Below, piece after piece: positions 43,122-52,993 of a stretch of 64,000 nt of DNA. A model generated the notes under the pieces. The model saw only the letters and a list, made by a program, of their open reading frames with translations, ran no database searches and had not been told where the DNA came from. The DNA lies in the NCBI RefSeq assembly GCF_902706285.1, contig NZ_CACSKD010000020.1, positions 25,577-89,576 of the forward strand, read 5' to 3'. The DNA comes from Rhizobium sp. 18055 (GTDB lineage Bacteria > Pseudomonadota > Alphaproteobacteria > Rhizobiales > Rhizobiaceae). The translations under genes and the position numbers were made by a program. Position 1 is the stretch's first letter; the number at the start of each line of letters is the position of its first letter.

Positions 43122-44407
43122 TAGTCGGAAATCGGTTCGGCCGCCTCCGTGTCACGGACGGCGGCCCTTCCGGATTCGCCTGTTAAGTTGTCGCTAGGGC
43201 CGACGCTTTGGCAAAAATTCGTTTGAGCCGGGCTCAACCGCTATCATATTGACCTTGGGGATTGTCGAAATCGATCGGGTGGATTTCCACTTCGATCGCG
43301 AGGCGTATGTCACCGGCGTCGTTGGAAGGGCGTCGCAAAAAACCAGCGAGCATAACACTGCAGGCAAAGTTCGCTCGCGATGAGCGATTCTGCGGTTCCG
43401 TGACCATTGCTTCTCGACAGTTGCCTTTATGATGCCCCGGATGTGCTGAAACTTTGATCAATGGGCCGAGCTGATTCTCAGCGCGGATTTCTCCGCGTAA
43501 GCTCGCAATGCAAATCTCGACGGGTTGGTGGCGGCGCTCATCCGTCACTCTGTGATGCCCTATGTCAATGTTTTGGCCGCGGAGAATCACACGCTCGAAA
43601 GAGCGTCCAAGCATGATGATCGCGTATGTGTGGATGCGGAACTCAAGGACGGCGGTGATAAAGCTCTGACGCGCGGGTTGGTTTGCCGCATTCCCGATTG
43701 TGCGTCCGGGGCTGTTCCTATCTTGCTGCGGTCGTCGGTCACTGCCGGCCACAAAGCGACTGATGGAGGTTCCCCTACTGTTGTTCCGCCTCCGACATGC
43801 TCGAGGTTGAAGTTCGACGCAGCGATTTACGGTCTGATGGCCTGCGCCTCCCTTGCAACAACCGACACGACACGAAGCCAGCCAATTCTCGGGCAATCGC
43901 AGTGCAAACCACCGTCGTTCGTCTTCCCCGTGCGGCGAGCAAGCGATATAGAGCCGTCAGCCGACTTTGAGCCTTCCACGCAATCTCTCCAACTCGCGAT
44001 GGCGCATGCTTCATGACGTAGAGTTTCCTTGTGCGGACTTTCGGCGGATGGCGATAGGTCCATGCACTCTCTCCATGTGTCAGCCCGAGGCGTCCTCGCG
44101 ATAAACTATCCGCCGAAGGTTCGGTTTTTAGTCGTCGAGGGGTGGGTGCAGGTCAGACTTCGAAACGACCGTTTGTTCAGGCTTGTCGTACTCAATATCC
44201 GCACGGCACTTTGATCGAGGATCTCAACAACCGAATGATGCGCCGATATGGCAAATTTCGCCGGGATTTGTTTGACGAGGTCGAGCGCCACCTGGCTATA
44301 ATTTGGCAAAAATCGCATAGCCGGGAAACTGCGCAAGGCGCATAGTTTGCTAATTATCCGGCATATCAGCATTTGTGAATTACAACCACAGCAGAAAGCC
44401 GAGCGTC
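43122..44407. other. 1.3-kb region without a supported gene
   Basis: A partial motif (TTGGCAAAAATTCG) occurs at 43208-43221. A 220-codon minus-strand frame (43234-43896) and a 163-codon plus-strand frame (43525-44016) overlap each other, and neither matches a known family. The right end (44300-44407) is the second copy of the duplicated promoter block. It is probably decayed sequence left by rearrangement. Confidence 0.5.
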
Positions 44408-44540
44408 ATGGAACGTACACGTGCATTTCCGTCGATGACCGCAGCATTCCTGTCGTTGGTGCTAGCGGGTTCCGCTTTGGCGGATCAGGCCCGTTTTGAC
44501 AGCCTTGCCAATTTGCCATTCGTGAAAAACCGTCCGACGG
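44300..44540 (+). repeat. Duplicated promoter and gene-start block, copy 2
   Basis: Partner of 39381-39620. It has the same operator, leader and signal-peptide coding region, here in front of an intact gene. Confidence 0.85.
44303..44320 (+). promoter_or_regulatory. Candidate AraC operator, copy 3
   Basis: TTGGCAAAAATCGCATAG followed by a second CGCATAG at 44339-44345, with the same 25-base spacing as at 39384. It sits about 90 bases before ATG 44408. Confidence 0.6.
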
Positions 44541-45937
44541 CGGAAACGGCCGATACGCTGAAGGAGGAATTGCTCTTCCAGCGCGCCACCCAGACCTATC
44601 TCTGGGCGTTGCCGCTGCTCAACACCCTTGGCATGAAGGTCGGCGCTGAGGGTGCTTTCGGTACCGGCTACAATATCATGCCGATCTGGACAAAGCGACT
44701 TGATCCGAAAACCCATGTGACGACGCCAAACTCCGATCTGATCTATGGGATGACCTTCGTCGACCTTACAAAGACAGGTCCTTTGGTCTTCGAGGCGCCG
44801 CCGAAACTACAAGGCATTCTGCTCGACTTCTGGCAGCGTCCGATCCCCGAAGATGGCGGCAAGTTTTTCGGCGACGTCGGCCTGCCCGGTCCTGACGGCG
44901 GCAATGGCGGTAAATTCCTGATCCTACCGCCCGGTTACAAGGGCAAGGTTCCCAAGGGCTATTATGTCTATCGCTCGGGCACCAACAGCGTCTTCATCTT
45001 CCTGCGTTCCTTCTACCAGTCGCTCGACAATATCGCGCCGGCAGTCGAGGTCATGAAAAAGTCGAGGATCTATCCGCTCGGCACGAAGGACAGCGCCAAG
45101 GCCATGGAATTTCCCGACGCCTCCGGGGAATCACTGGACATGCTGCCGCGCTCGGATTTCTCCGCATTCGAACAGCTCAAGTCGTTGGTGGATGTAGAAG
45201 GAGCAGGGCTGGCCGAGCCCGACTGGCTCGGCATGCTTGATGGCATCGGAATATCGGCGAACCGCCCGTTTGCACCCGATGACAAAACCCGGGCCATCCT
45301 CGATTCGGCCGCCAGGACCGCTTACAAGATGAGCCGCGTGATCGGCTTTGAAAAAGGCATCGGCGGGGCTGACTTTCGTGTTTACCAAGACCGCCGTTGG
45401 CTCAATCCTGTCAACAACCTGTCCGGCCACTTTCCGAATGCCGGCCTCGACCTCAGCTTCCTCGCCAGGAATGGCGACTACCGCCAACTTGATGCGCGCG
45501 CCTGGTTCTTTACTGACTACTACTCGATCAGTCCGGGTATGGCATCGATGACGCCCGGAAAGGGCGCTTTCTATATGATGGCGTTCGACGACGCCAATGG
45601 TGATCCGCTCGACGGGGCGCACAGTTACAAGGTCAACCTGCCGAAGGATATCCCGGCTGAGCTGTTCTGGTCCGTCACCCTTTATGAGGCGGAGAACGCG
45701 TCCGGTCTGGACAACGGTCAACCGTTCCCATCGCTCGGCAAACTGAACAAGCCAGCTCAAAATGCGGATGGTAGCACCGACATTTACATTGGGCCGAAAG
45801 CTCCCGAGGGAAAAGAAGGCAACTGGCTGGCGACGGTGCCGGAACGCGGCTTCTTTGCCATCCTTCGCCTTTATGCTCCGGCGCAACCGGCGTTGGACGG
45901 AAGCTGGAAGCCCGGCGACATCGAGAAGGTAAACTAG
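44408..45937 (+). CDS. DUF1254/DUF1214 exported protein (subtype B)
   Basis: 509 residues from ATG 44408 with a Sec signal peptide (AAFLSLVLAGSALADQ). DUF1254 part: TQTYLWALPLLNTLGMKVG, TPNSDLIYGMTFVDL. DUF1214 part: DIPAELFWSVTLYEAEN, ending DGSWKPGDIEKVN. This subtype differs from the Tat-type copies in its N-terminal motif (LPLLNTLG rather than WPLINSFNRR). It is the intact version of the deletion remnant at 39490. Confidence 0.88.
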   Translation: MERTRAFPSMTAAFLSLVLAGSALADQARFDSLANLPFVKNRPTAETADTLKEELLFQRATQTYLWALPLLNTLGMKVGAEGAFGTGYNIMPIWTKRLDPKTHVTTPNSDLIYGMTFVDLTKTGPLVFEAPPKLQGILLDFWQRPIPEDGGKFFGDVGLPGPDGGNGGKFLILPPGYKGKVPKGYYVYRSGTNSVFIFLRSFYQSLDNIAPAVEVMKKSRIYPLGTKDSAKAMEFPDASGESLDMLPRSDFSAFEQLKSLVDVEGAGLAEPDWLGMLDGIGISANRPFAPDDKTRAILDSAARTAYKMSRVIGFEKGIGGADFRVYQDRRWLNPVNNLSGHFPNAGLDLSFLARNGDYRQLDARAWFFTDYYSISPGMASMTPGKGAFYMMAFDDANGDPLDGAHSYKVNLPKDIPAELFWSVTLYEAENASGLDNGQPFPSLGKLNKPAQNADGSTDIYIGPKAPEGKEGNWLATVPERGFFAILRLYAPAQPALDGSWKPGDIEKVN

Positions 45938-46010
45938 CTGATCAGAATCGGCGCTGCTCCGGTTCTGCGAGAGCGGCTCGCGAGCGCCACCATTCAGGAG
46001 GAAAGACGCT

Positions 46011-47501
46011 ATGAAGATGCGCTATGCACGCTTGACGGCAATTGCAACGCTCTTGGCTGGTCTGACAAACCCGATGATGCCAGCGTTGGCTCAGGACCAG
46101 AAAGCGCCACCCCTTGTCGAACAGATCAACAATGGAAACTGGCTGCCTCAGGCCGAGGCCGAGAGCTTGCGCGATGATCTCTATTACCAGACCGCGGTCC
46201 AGGCCTACATTCAAACCCTGCCGATCCTGAACACCATCGGTCTGAGGGACGGATCGGAAGCTGCTTTCGGGAGCGGGTACAATGTCCTGCCGATCTGGAA
46301 GGATCGTATGGATAGCCGAGCCTGGGTGCCGACACCGAATGCCGACGTCATCTATTCGATGAGTTATCTCGACCTGAAAAAAGACGGCCCGCTGGTGGTT
46401 GCGGCACCGCCGAACGTCATCGGCATGTTCACGGATTTCTATCAAAGGACGATCACCGATGTCGGCGCGATAGGTCCGGACAGGGCGCGCGGCGGTCTCT
46501 ATCTGTTGTTGCCACCGGATTATGACGGCGACGTGCCCAAGGGCTACTTCGCATTCAAGTCGTCGACCAACAATGTGTTCCTGTTCTTTCGCACGGTGAT
46601 GGGAAAAGGGGAAAACGGTCCTGATCCGGCGCCCGCCGTCGCCCTCGCAGAGCGAACCCGCATCTATCCACTTTGGGCTCCGGAAAAGGACGTCAAGCCG
46701 ATGGAGTTTCCGAATGCCAGCGGCAAGCGGGTCAACATGATGTATCCGACTGACAGTACGTTCTGGAGCAAGCTGAAAGACTATGTCGACTACGAGCCCG
46801 TGGTATCTATCGATCCGGTGACGCGGGGCGTTCTCGCGGCCATCGGTATCGTCAAGGGCGTGCCGTTCGAGCCGACGGAAAAGCAGAAGGAGTTGCTGCA
46901 AAAGGCCGTTATCACTGCACCGAAGATGATCATGGCAAACCGTCAGCTCGGACGTTCCGACAAGCGAAACCTTTATTATAAGGATCGACAATACGAGAAC
47001 ACCTGGGCGGCCGGCACGGCCGAATGGTCGCAGAGCAACTATCTCGACGTCATGCAACGGGCGTCATTCTTCCAGGTCGCCTATTCCTCGGCGCCCGCCA
47101 TGGTAATGCGCACACTTGATGCCGGCTCGAAATACCCCTTCACCGTCCGCGACGCCGACGGCGACTTCCTGGATGGCTCTAAGTCCTACAAATTGCATCT
47201 GCCACCCCATCCGCCGGCGGCGCTGTTCTGGGCCGTGACGGCCTACAACATTACCGACGGCACCATGCCGGAGACGGACCAGTCGTTGCCCTCCATAAAC
47301 GGCTTCAACAAGGTGAAGACCAACGAGGACGGATCCATCGATCTGTTCTTCGGCCCCCACAAACCCGAGGCATCGCCTGACACCAACTTTATCCAGACAG
47401 TCGACGGCCGCGCCTTCCTGGTGACGGTGCGCCTCTACGGAACCGGCGTCGAGTTCTACGACCAGACTTGGAAGCCCGACGATGTCGTGAAGCTTCAATG
47501 A
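46011..47501 (+). CDS. DUF1254/DUF1214 exported protein (subtype B)
   Basis: 496 residues; ATG 46011 has AGGAGGAAAG upstream. Sec signal ending MPALAQD. TAVQAYIQTLPILNTIGLRD and TPNADVIYSMSYLDLKKDGP mark it as a paralogue of the preceding gene, at about 70 bases spacing and probably co-transcribed. The C-terminus reads VEFYDQTWKPDDVVKLQ. Function unknown. Confidence 0.88.
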   Translation: MKMRYARLTAIATLLAGLTNPMMPALAQDQKAPPLVEQINNGNWLPQAEAESLRDDLYYQTAVQAYIQTLPILNTIGLRDGSEAAFGSGYNVLPIWKDRMDSRAWVPTPNADVIYSMSYLDLKKDGPLVVAAPPNVIGMFTDFYQRTITDVGAIGPDRARGGLYLLLPPDYDGDVPKGYFAFKSSTNNVFLFFRTVMGKGENGPDPAPAVALAERTRIYPLWAPEKDVKPMEFPNASGKRVNMMYPTDSTFWSKLKDYVDYEPVVSIDPVTRGVLAAIGIVKGVPFEPTEKQKELLQKAVITAPKMIMANRQLGRSDKRNLYYKDRQYENTWAAGTAEWSQSNYLDVMQRASFFQVAYSSAPAMVMRTLDAGSKYPFTVRDADGDFLDGSKSYKLHLPPHPPAALFWAVTAYNITDGTMPETDQSLPSINGFNKVKTNEDGSIDLFFGPHKPEASPDTNFIQTVDGRAFLVTVRLYGTGVEFYDQTWKPDDVVKLQ

Positions 47502-47639
47502 CCCCCTTGGATAATGGTACGACATGAAGCATCGGATTTGACTTCCAGCTCGCGAACGAAGGATGTCTTGTTCCAGTGGAAAAGGAGGACGTGATGATCA
47601 GAACGACCTTGGGCGTGACGTTGTCCATCTTTCCGCACC

Positions 47640-47858
47640 GAAGACGGTTCGAGCATCGCCAATGATGAAATCGTACCAAAAGCGAGCGGCGACAAATTTG
47701 CCCACTACTTTGGCTCGAAGGACACCTGCCCGTCTGGAGCGAAGAATATTCTGACGGCACCGACCGATAACTGGACGCTGGCCTTCCGGGTCTATTTCCC
47801 CGCCGAGGTCGTGCAGAATAACCAGTACAAATTGCCCGATCCGGAAGCAGTCAACTAG
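47640..47858 (+). pseudogene. C-terminal remnant of a DUF1214 protein (subtype C)
   Basis: A 72-codon frame without start codon reads EDGSSIANDEIVPKASGDKF, then DNWTLAFRVYFPAEVVQ, and ends YKLPDPEAVN. The intact 52994 gene ends GDNWYLGMRIYRPGEAV and YTIPDPTPVKQ, so this is the tail of a similar short-type member. The 130 bases before it do not continue the domain. Confidence 0.7.
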
Positions 47859-48089
47859 GTCGAATGAAGGTGCCTGGTGGCGGCGAGGATAAGGAAAGTG
47901 CTCGGCCCGGAAAGACGTCTCAGTCGAAATGCGAAGAGAGGCAGGCGTTCGTTACGTCCGATGTAACCGTTGCGTACTTATGATTCTGGCAATTCTAAAT
48001 ACAGTTGCTTCCTACGCCATTGAAAGCGGCGGCTCAAAGTGGAGCGGGCCACATCGGGTGGCGTAGCTCGGTACATGAAGGGGATTGAG

Positions 48090-48908
48090 ATGACTTGTAT
48101 GCGACCGACAGACGCTTGGAAGACAGCAATATGCTGCACGCTTCTTACATTAATTCCGGCGGTCGCCGCGCATGCCCAATCCACTGAGGACCTCGCTAAA
48201 AAACTTTCCAACCCGATAGCTTCGTTGATCAGCGTTCCGTTCCAGTTCAACTACGACCATGGTTTCGGGCCGAACAACGGCAACAAGGAAACTCTCAATA
48301 TCCAGCCAGTCATTCCGTTCACGTTGAACGAGGATTGGAACGTGATCTCGCGAACGATCCTTCCTGTGGTCTGGCAGAACGATATTGCCGGTCCGTCTGG
48401 TCATCAGTTCGGTCTGGGCGACACCGTGCAGAGCTTTTTCCTTTCTCCAAAGAAGCCGACCGAGAGTGGCATCATTTGGGGTGTCGGTCCGGTCTTCCTG
48501 CTTCCAACTGCGACAGACGGTCTTCTCGGTAGCGGCAAGTGGGGCGCGGGCCCGACCGGTGTCGCGCTTAAACAGGACGGTCCCTGGACCTACGGCATCT
48601 TGGCAAACCATATCTGGTCCTTCGCCGGGCAAAGCGACCGCCAGGACGTCAGCTCAACGTTCCTTCAGCCTTTCGTTTCTTACACCACCAAGGATGCCTG
48701 GACATTCGCACTGAACACGGAGTCGACCTACGACTGGAAAGGCCATGACTGGTCAGTTCCGATCAACTTCATGGTTTCAAAGCTGGTCACTGTTAACAAG
48801 CAGCCGATCAGTCTGAGTGGAGGAGTACGGTACTGGGCGACGGCGCCCGAAAACGGTCCGGACGGCCTCGGATTTCGTGTCGCGGTGACATTTTTGTTTC
48901 CAAAGTAA
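48090..48908 (+). CDS. Outer-membrane beta-barrel transporter-like protein
   Basis: 272 residues from ATG 48090 (AAGGGGATTG upstream); ATG 48075 and others are possible. Signal peptide ending VAAHAQS. The body alternates strands typical of the family once labelled neuromedin U or MetA-like transporters (VPFQFNYDHGFGPNNGNKETLNIQPVIPF in two parts, WNVISRTILPVVWQND, GIIWGVGPVFLLPTAT). It ends in a terminal aromatic strand (GFRVAVTFLFPK), the usual sorting signal for barrel insertion. A porin for cluster substrates is inference. Confidence 0.78.
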   Translation: MTCMRPTDAWKTAICCTLLTLIPAVAAHAQSTEDLAKKLSNPIASLISVPFQFNYDHGFGPNNGNKETLNIQPVIPFTLNEDWNVISRTILPVVWQNDIAGPSGHQFGLGDTVQSFFLSPKKPTESGIIWGVGPVFLLPTATDGLLGSGKWGAGPTGVALKQDGPWTYGILANHIWSFAGQSDRQDVSSTFLQPFVSYTTKDAWTFALNTESTYDWKGHDWSVPINFMVSKLVTVNKQPISLSGGVRYWATAPENGPDGLGFRVAVTFLFPK

Positions 48909-49015
48909 ATCACTCAGAAAGGCGCCGTCATTTTTCCCGTACCGTTTATTGCCTGCCATCTGGATACATCGTGAAATCGTCGAACTTACGCCTAACCGTG
49001 GAAAGGTTTTGTGCA

Positions 49016-51394
49016 ATGTCTCTTCGAAAATCCACCAAGTACGCACTCCTTGCAGCCGTCGCCTCCTTTCTTCCGGTTTCGGCTGCCTTCGGCCAAACGG
49101 CCAACACTCCAACGCCTGCGCCGATTGGGCAGGCGGTCCTGCCCTACGCCGAACAAAAGTTCCAGGGTAACGTCGGCACTTCTTACAAGGATTCCGATCC
49201 GGCGCAATTTCCAGCTCAGATGAAGGCTCCCGCACGGGCGCCGAACGTCTTGCTGGTGTTGCTCGACGACGTCGGGTTCGGCCAATTCTCGGTAAGTGGC
49301 GGCGGCGTTCCGTCTCCTTACATGGAAGGCCTTGCAAAGGACGGCCTGCTCTTCAATCGCTTTCATACAACCGCCGTGTGCTCTCCGTCACGGGCAGCCC
49401 TTCTAACGGGTCGCAATCATCATATGGCGGGTACTGGCAATATCACCGAAGTCGCCACCGGCTACGATGGCTATACCGGCATTATCCCGAAGGACACCGC
49501 CACGGTCGCGGAGATCCTCCGGCAGAACGGCTATATTACGTCGTGGATCGGCAAAAATCACAATACGCCGATCTATGAAACCAGCGTCATGGGTCCGTTT
49601 GACCATTGGCCAAATGGACTGGGTTTTGATTACTTCTACGGCTTCATGGCCGGTGACACCAATCAGATGAGACCCTATCTTTTCGAGAACCAGACCCCTG
49701 TCGGGACGCCCACGGCCAACGATTATTATTTAAGCGTCGATCTTGCTGATCATGCGCTAACCTGGCTTGAAAAGACGGAAGCCGTTCAGCCAGACAAGCC
49801 CTGGTTCATGTATTTTGCACAGGCGGCAACTCATGCGCCGCACCAAGCGCCGAAGGCGCTCATCGACCAGTTCAAAGGCAAGTTCGACGAGGGATGGGAC
49901 GCCTATCGCAAGGAAACGTTCGAGCGACAGAAGAAGATGGGCATAATTCCGCAGAATGCAGTCCTGACGGAGCGGCCGAAAAGTCTCCCCGCCTGGGACA
50001 CATTGAGCAATGACCAGAAGCGGCTTTACGAGCGCATGATGGAGGTCTTCGCAGCCTACGGGTATCAGGTGGACCATGAGGTTGGACGTGTCCTGGATTA
50101 TGTCGCCAAGCTCCCGGACGCCGACAACACGATGATCATCTATATCGTCGGCGACAACGGCGCTTCCGCAGAGGGCGGTTTTGACGGAACGTTGAACGAG
50201 AACGCGTTCTTCAACGCCTATCTCATGAAGACTGACGAGATGTTGGCCCACATCGATGAGATCGGCACGGAAATGCATTTCAATCATTTTCCGGCCGGCT
50301 GGGCGCATGCGATGGACACGCCCTTCCAATGGACCAAGCAGGTCGCCAGCCACTTGGGTGGAACACGAAATCCGATGATTGTGAAATGGCCCGCCAGGAT
50401 CAAACATGGCGGCGAAATTCGTAGCCAGTTCTCGCACTTGATCGACGTCGCGCCGACCATTCTGGCTGCCGCCGGGATCGAGGAGCCACGCAGTGTCAAC
50501 GGCACGGCGCAGACGCCGATGCAGGGGCGCAGTTTCCTGCAGGTCCTCGACAATCCAAACGCACCCGAATTTCACACCATGCAATATTTCGAGCTTTTTG
50601 CCAATCGCGGCATCTACAAAGACGGCTGGTGGGCCGGCTCGCTTGCCTTCGAACCTTGGCAGGCCGAACGCGGGGACTTCGATCCGCTGAAGGCTAAATG
50701 GGAACTCTATAACCTCGATGAAGACTTTACGCAGGCGAACGACCTCTCCGCTAAATATCCAGAGAAACTTGCGCAGATGGAAGCGCTCTGGTGGGCCCAG
50801 GCGTCGGCAAACAAGGCGCTTCCCCTCGACTGGCGCGGCGCGGAGCGTTTCAGTTCGGAACTCACAGGAAAGCCAAATCTAGCCGCGGGTCGAACGAGAT
50901 ATGACTATCCGGTTCCGCTCACCGGTCTCCCCGAAGCGTCGGCTCCGGATCTGAAAAACAAGTCCTTCGCCGTCACGGCAAAAGTGCAGATCGGCGACAA
51001 TGCCAGCGGCATGATCTTCACCCAGGGCGGAAACACCGGGGGTTGGGCATTCTACCTGAAGGACGGCAAGCTGGTGATGGCCCACAACTATCTCGACGTG
51101 GAACACTACGCGGTCAAGAGCGACGGCGTCGTGGGCGCCGGGAAACATGAGCTGAAGATGCAGTTCGCCTATGATGGCGGCGACAAGCCTGGACAGGGTG
51201 GCACTGTCAAATTGTCTGTCGATGGCAATCAGGTGGGCAGCGGCAAGATCGATAAAACGACGCCATTCAAATATTCGTTGTCGGAGAACCAGGATATCGG
51301 CAGCGATACCGGCACCCCGGTGACTTACGACTATCAGACACCATTCCACTTCGGCGGCAAACTCGAAGATGTCGTCGTCGATGTGACGCAGTGA
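49016..51394 (+). CDS. Exported arylsulfatase
   Basis: 792 residues from ATG 49016 with a signal peptide ending SAAFGQ; ATG 48971 is an in-frame alternative. Sulfatase domain: PNVLLVLLDDVGFGQFS (metal Asp pair) and CSPSRAALLTGR with Cys122, the C-x-P-S-R site converted to formylglycine; IGKNHN and YIVGDNGASAEGG supply further active-site residues. A C-terminal beta-domain (residues about 640-790) follows. It hydrolyses sulfate esters in the periplasm. An anaerobic-type or FGE maturase would be needed and is not in this window. Confidence 0.92.
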   Translation: MSLRKSTKYALLAAVASFLPVSAAFGQTANTPTPAPIGQAVLPYAEQKFQGNVGTSYKDSDPAQFPAQMKAPARAPNVLLVLLDDVGFGQFSVSGGGVPSPYMEGLAKDGLLFNRFHTTAVCSPSRAALLTGRNHHMAGTGNITEVATGYDGYTGIIPKDTATVAEILRQNGYITSWIGKNHNTPIYETSVMGPFDHWPNGLGFDYFYGFMAGDTNQMRPYLFENQTPVGTPTANDYYLSVDLADHALTWLEKTEAVQPDKPWFMYFAQAATHAPHQAPKALIDQFKGKFDEGWDAYRKETFERQKKMGIIPQNAVLTERPKSLPAWDTLSNDQKRLYERMMEVFAAYGYQVDHEVGRVLDYVAKLPDADNTMIIYIVGDNGASAEGGFDGTLNENAFFNAYLMKTDEMLAHIDEIGTEMHFNHFPAGWAHAMDTPFQWTKQVASHLGGTRNPMIVKWPARIKHGGEIRSQFSHLIDVAPTILAAAGIEEPRSVNGTAQTPMQGRSFLQVLDNPNAPEFHTMQYFELFANRGIYKDGWWAGSLAFEPWQAERGDFDPLKAKWELYNLDEDFTQANDLSAKYPEKLAQMEALWWAQASANKALPLDWRGAERFSSELTGKPNLAAGRTRYDYPVPLTGLPEASAPDLKNKSFAVTAKVQIGDNASGMIFTQGGNTGGWAFYLKDGKLVMAHNYLDVEHYAVKSDGVVGAGKHELKMQFAYDGGDKPGQGGTVKLSVDGNQVGSGKIDKTTPFKYSLSENQDIGSDTGTPVTYDYQTPFHFGGKLEDVVVDVTQ

Positions 51395-51469
51395 TCTCAG
51401 GCGATCCCACGAGATGTCCTTCGGTACGGCAGGAGCATACCTCACGCGTCTCACGAACAGGAGATACAG

Positions 51470-52945
51470 ATGAAGAGCTTCAAGGCATTCGCAGTCGCAT
51501 CGGTGGCGACGCTGGCAATTCTGGTTGGTCATGAGTTGCGCGCCCAGGATAGTCTGGTCGTCTCGCCAAGCCCGGGAACCGTCGGCGGGCCGCTGGCAGG
51601 AACGGTGATGACGAAGGAATATATCAAGACCTTCGGGCGAAACGTCTATCTCTGGGGATGGCCTCTTATAGATGCCCGTCACCGCCGCGCATCGTTTGCG
51701 CGAGCGCCCGAGCCCGGATACCAGGGTGGCGTTCTACCCGCCGCACCCACCGGCTACGTATCGATGCTCAGGGACTACATTACTCCCGCGCAGCGTTTCG
51801 TCGCCCATCCGAACCAGGATGTCGTCTACGGTTTCGGCTTTGCCGCGGTCGACAAGGACCCTGTGATTATTCAGGTACCGGACTTCGGCGACCGGTTTTG
51901 GGTCTATGCGCTGTATGACGCCCGCAGTGACGAATTTTCGAAGCTGGGCAAGCAGTATGGCAGCAAGCCGGGCCTCTATATGGTCGTCGGGCCAAATTGG
52001 AAGGGCGATATCCCGGCAGGTATCATCGAAGTCTTTCACTCGCCGACCGATCTGGTGGGAATGGCCCCGCGGGTCTTCATGGATGACACCGCCGAGGACC
52101 GGAAAGCCATTCAACCCGTCATCAACCAGGTCCTTCTCTATCCGTTGAATAAATTCACAGGAAGGATGGAAACCAAGGACTGGGCAAAAGCACCGTCCTT
52201 CGGCCCTTCGTCGCAAGGTGGTAAGGAAACACGCTGGGTCGACCCCGACACGTTTTTCGACGAACTGCCGGACGTATTGAACGAGGTCCCACCGCTGCCG
52301 GGAGAGGAGGCACTTTACGCCAACATCCGCGCGCTGCTTGAGGAGGCGGCAAAACACCCCGAGATCAAGGCGACACTAAAAGAGGTCGCCGCCGATACGG
52401 AAAAGTCGTTGATCACGCCCCTATTTGCGTTCACCAACAACGGCGTTCCGATCGGCAACGGATGGACGACACCGGCTAACGGCGCTCGCTTCGGCTACGA
52501 CTATGTGACGCGCACCGCGACGGCGAAATCGAACATGTATGTGAACCAGCCGGAAGAGACCCGCTATTTCTTCCTGGACATCGATGCTGATGGCAAACGC
52601 ATGAATGGCAAGAACCGCTACACGATCACTTTTCCGCCGGGGCAATCGCCGCCAGCCAATGGCTTTTGGTCGCTGACAATGTACGACAAAAATCACTTCT
52701 TCTCGCCGAATGCGATCAAACGCTATTCGCTCGGAACCAAGAACAAGACTCTCAAGATGGATTCCGACGGATCGCTGACGATTTATCTCCAGCATGACTC
52801 TCCAGGCGAGAACAAGGAGTCAAACTGGTTGCCGGCTCCGGCGGATGACTTCTCCACGACGATCCGCACCTATTGGCCAAAGCCGGAAGTGCTGGAAGGC
52901 CAGTGGGTGCCGCCGGCAGCGGTGAAAAGCGTCAAAGCTGATTGA
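51470..52945 (+). CDS. DUF1254/DUF1214 exported protein (subtype A, Sec signal)
   Basis: 491 residues; ATG 51470 with AGGAGATACAG upstream. Sec-type signal (VASVATLAILVGHELRAQD) without twin arginines, unlike its closest relatives at 39813 and 41583. Body: VYLWGWPLIDARHRRASFA, PNQDVVYGFGFAAVDKDPV, PPANGFWSLTMYDKNHFF, ending WVPPAAVKSVKAD. It follows the arylsulfatase by 75 bases and may be read with it. Confidence 0.88.
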   Translation: MKSFKAFAVASVATLAILVGHELRAQDSLVVSPSPGTVGGPLAGTVMTKEYIKTFGRNVYLWGWPLIDARHRRASFARAPEPGYQGGVLPAAPTGYVSMLRDYITPAQRFVAHPNQDVVYGFGFAAVDKDPVIIQVPDFGDRFWVYALYDARSDEFSKLGKQYGSKPGLYMVVGPNWKGDIPAGIIEVFHSPTDLVGMAPRVFMDDTAEDRKAIQPVINQVLLYPLNKFTGRMETKDWAKAPSFGPSSQGGKETRWVDPDTFFDELPDVLNEVPPLPGEEALYANIRALLEEAAKHPEIKATLKEVAADTEKSLITPLFAFTNNGVPIGNGWTTPANGARFGYDYVTRTATAKSNMYVNQPEETRYFFLDIDADGKRMNGKNRYTITFPPGQSPPANGFWSLTMYDKNHFFSPNAIKRYSLGTKNKTLKMDSDGSLTIYLQHDSPGENKESNWLPAPADDFSTTIRTYWPKPEVLEGQWVPPAAVKSVKAD

Positions 52946-52993
52946 AACACAACCGAACGCGCGCGCCCATCGATCATATGAAAGGTGACAACG

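Noticed and set aside
43234..43896. 220-codon minus-strand frame
   Set aside because: No recognisable domain, no good ribosome site, and it overlaps another long frame on the other strand. Kept only as part of the gene-free region.
48090..48908. Reading the barrel protein as a neuromedin U homologue
   Set aside because: That label is a database artefact for this family; the signal peptide and C-terminal aromatic strand indicate an outer-membrane protein.
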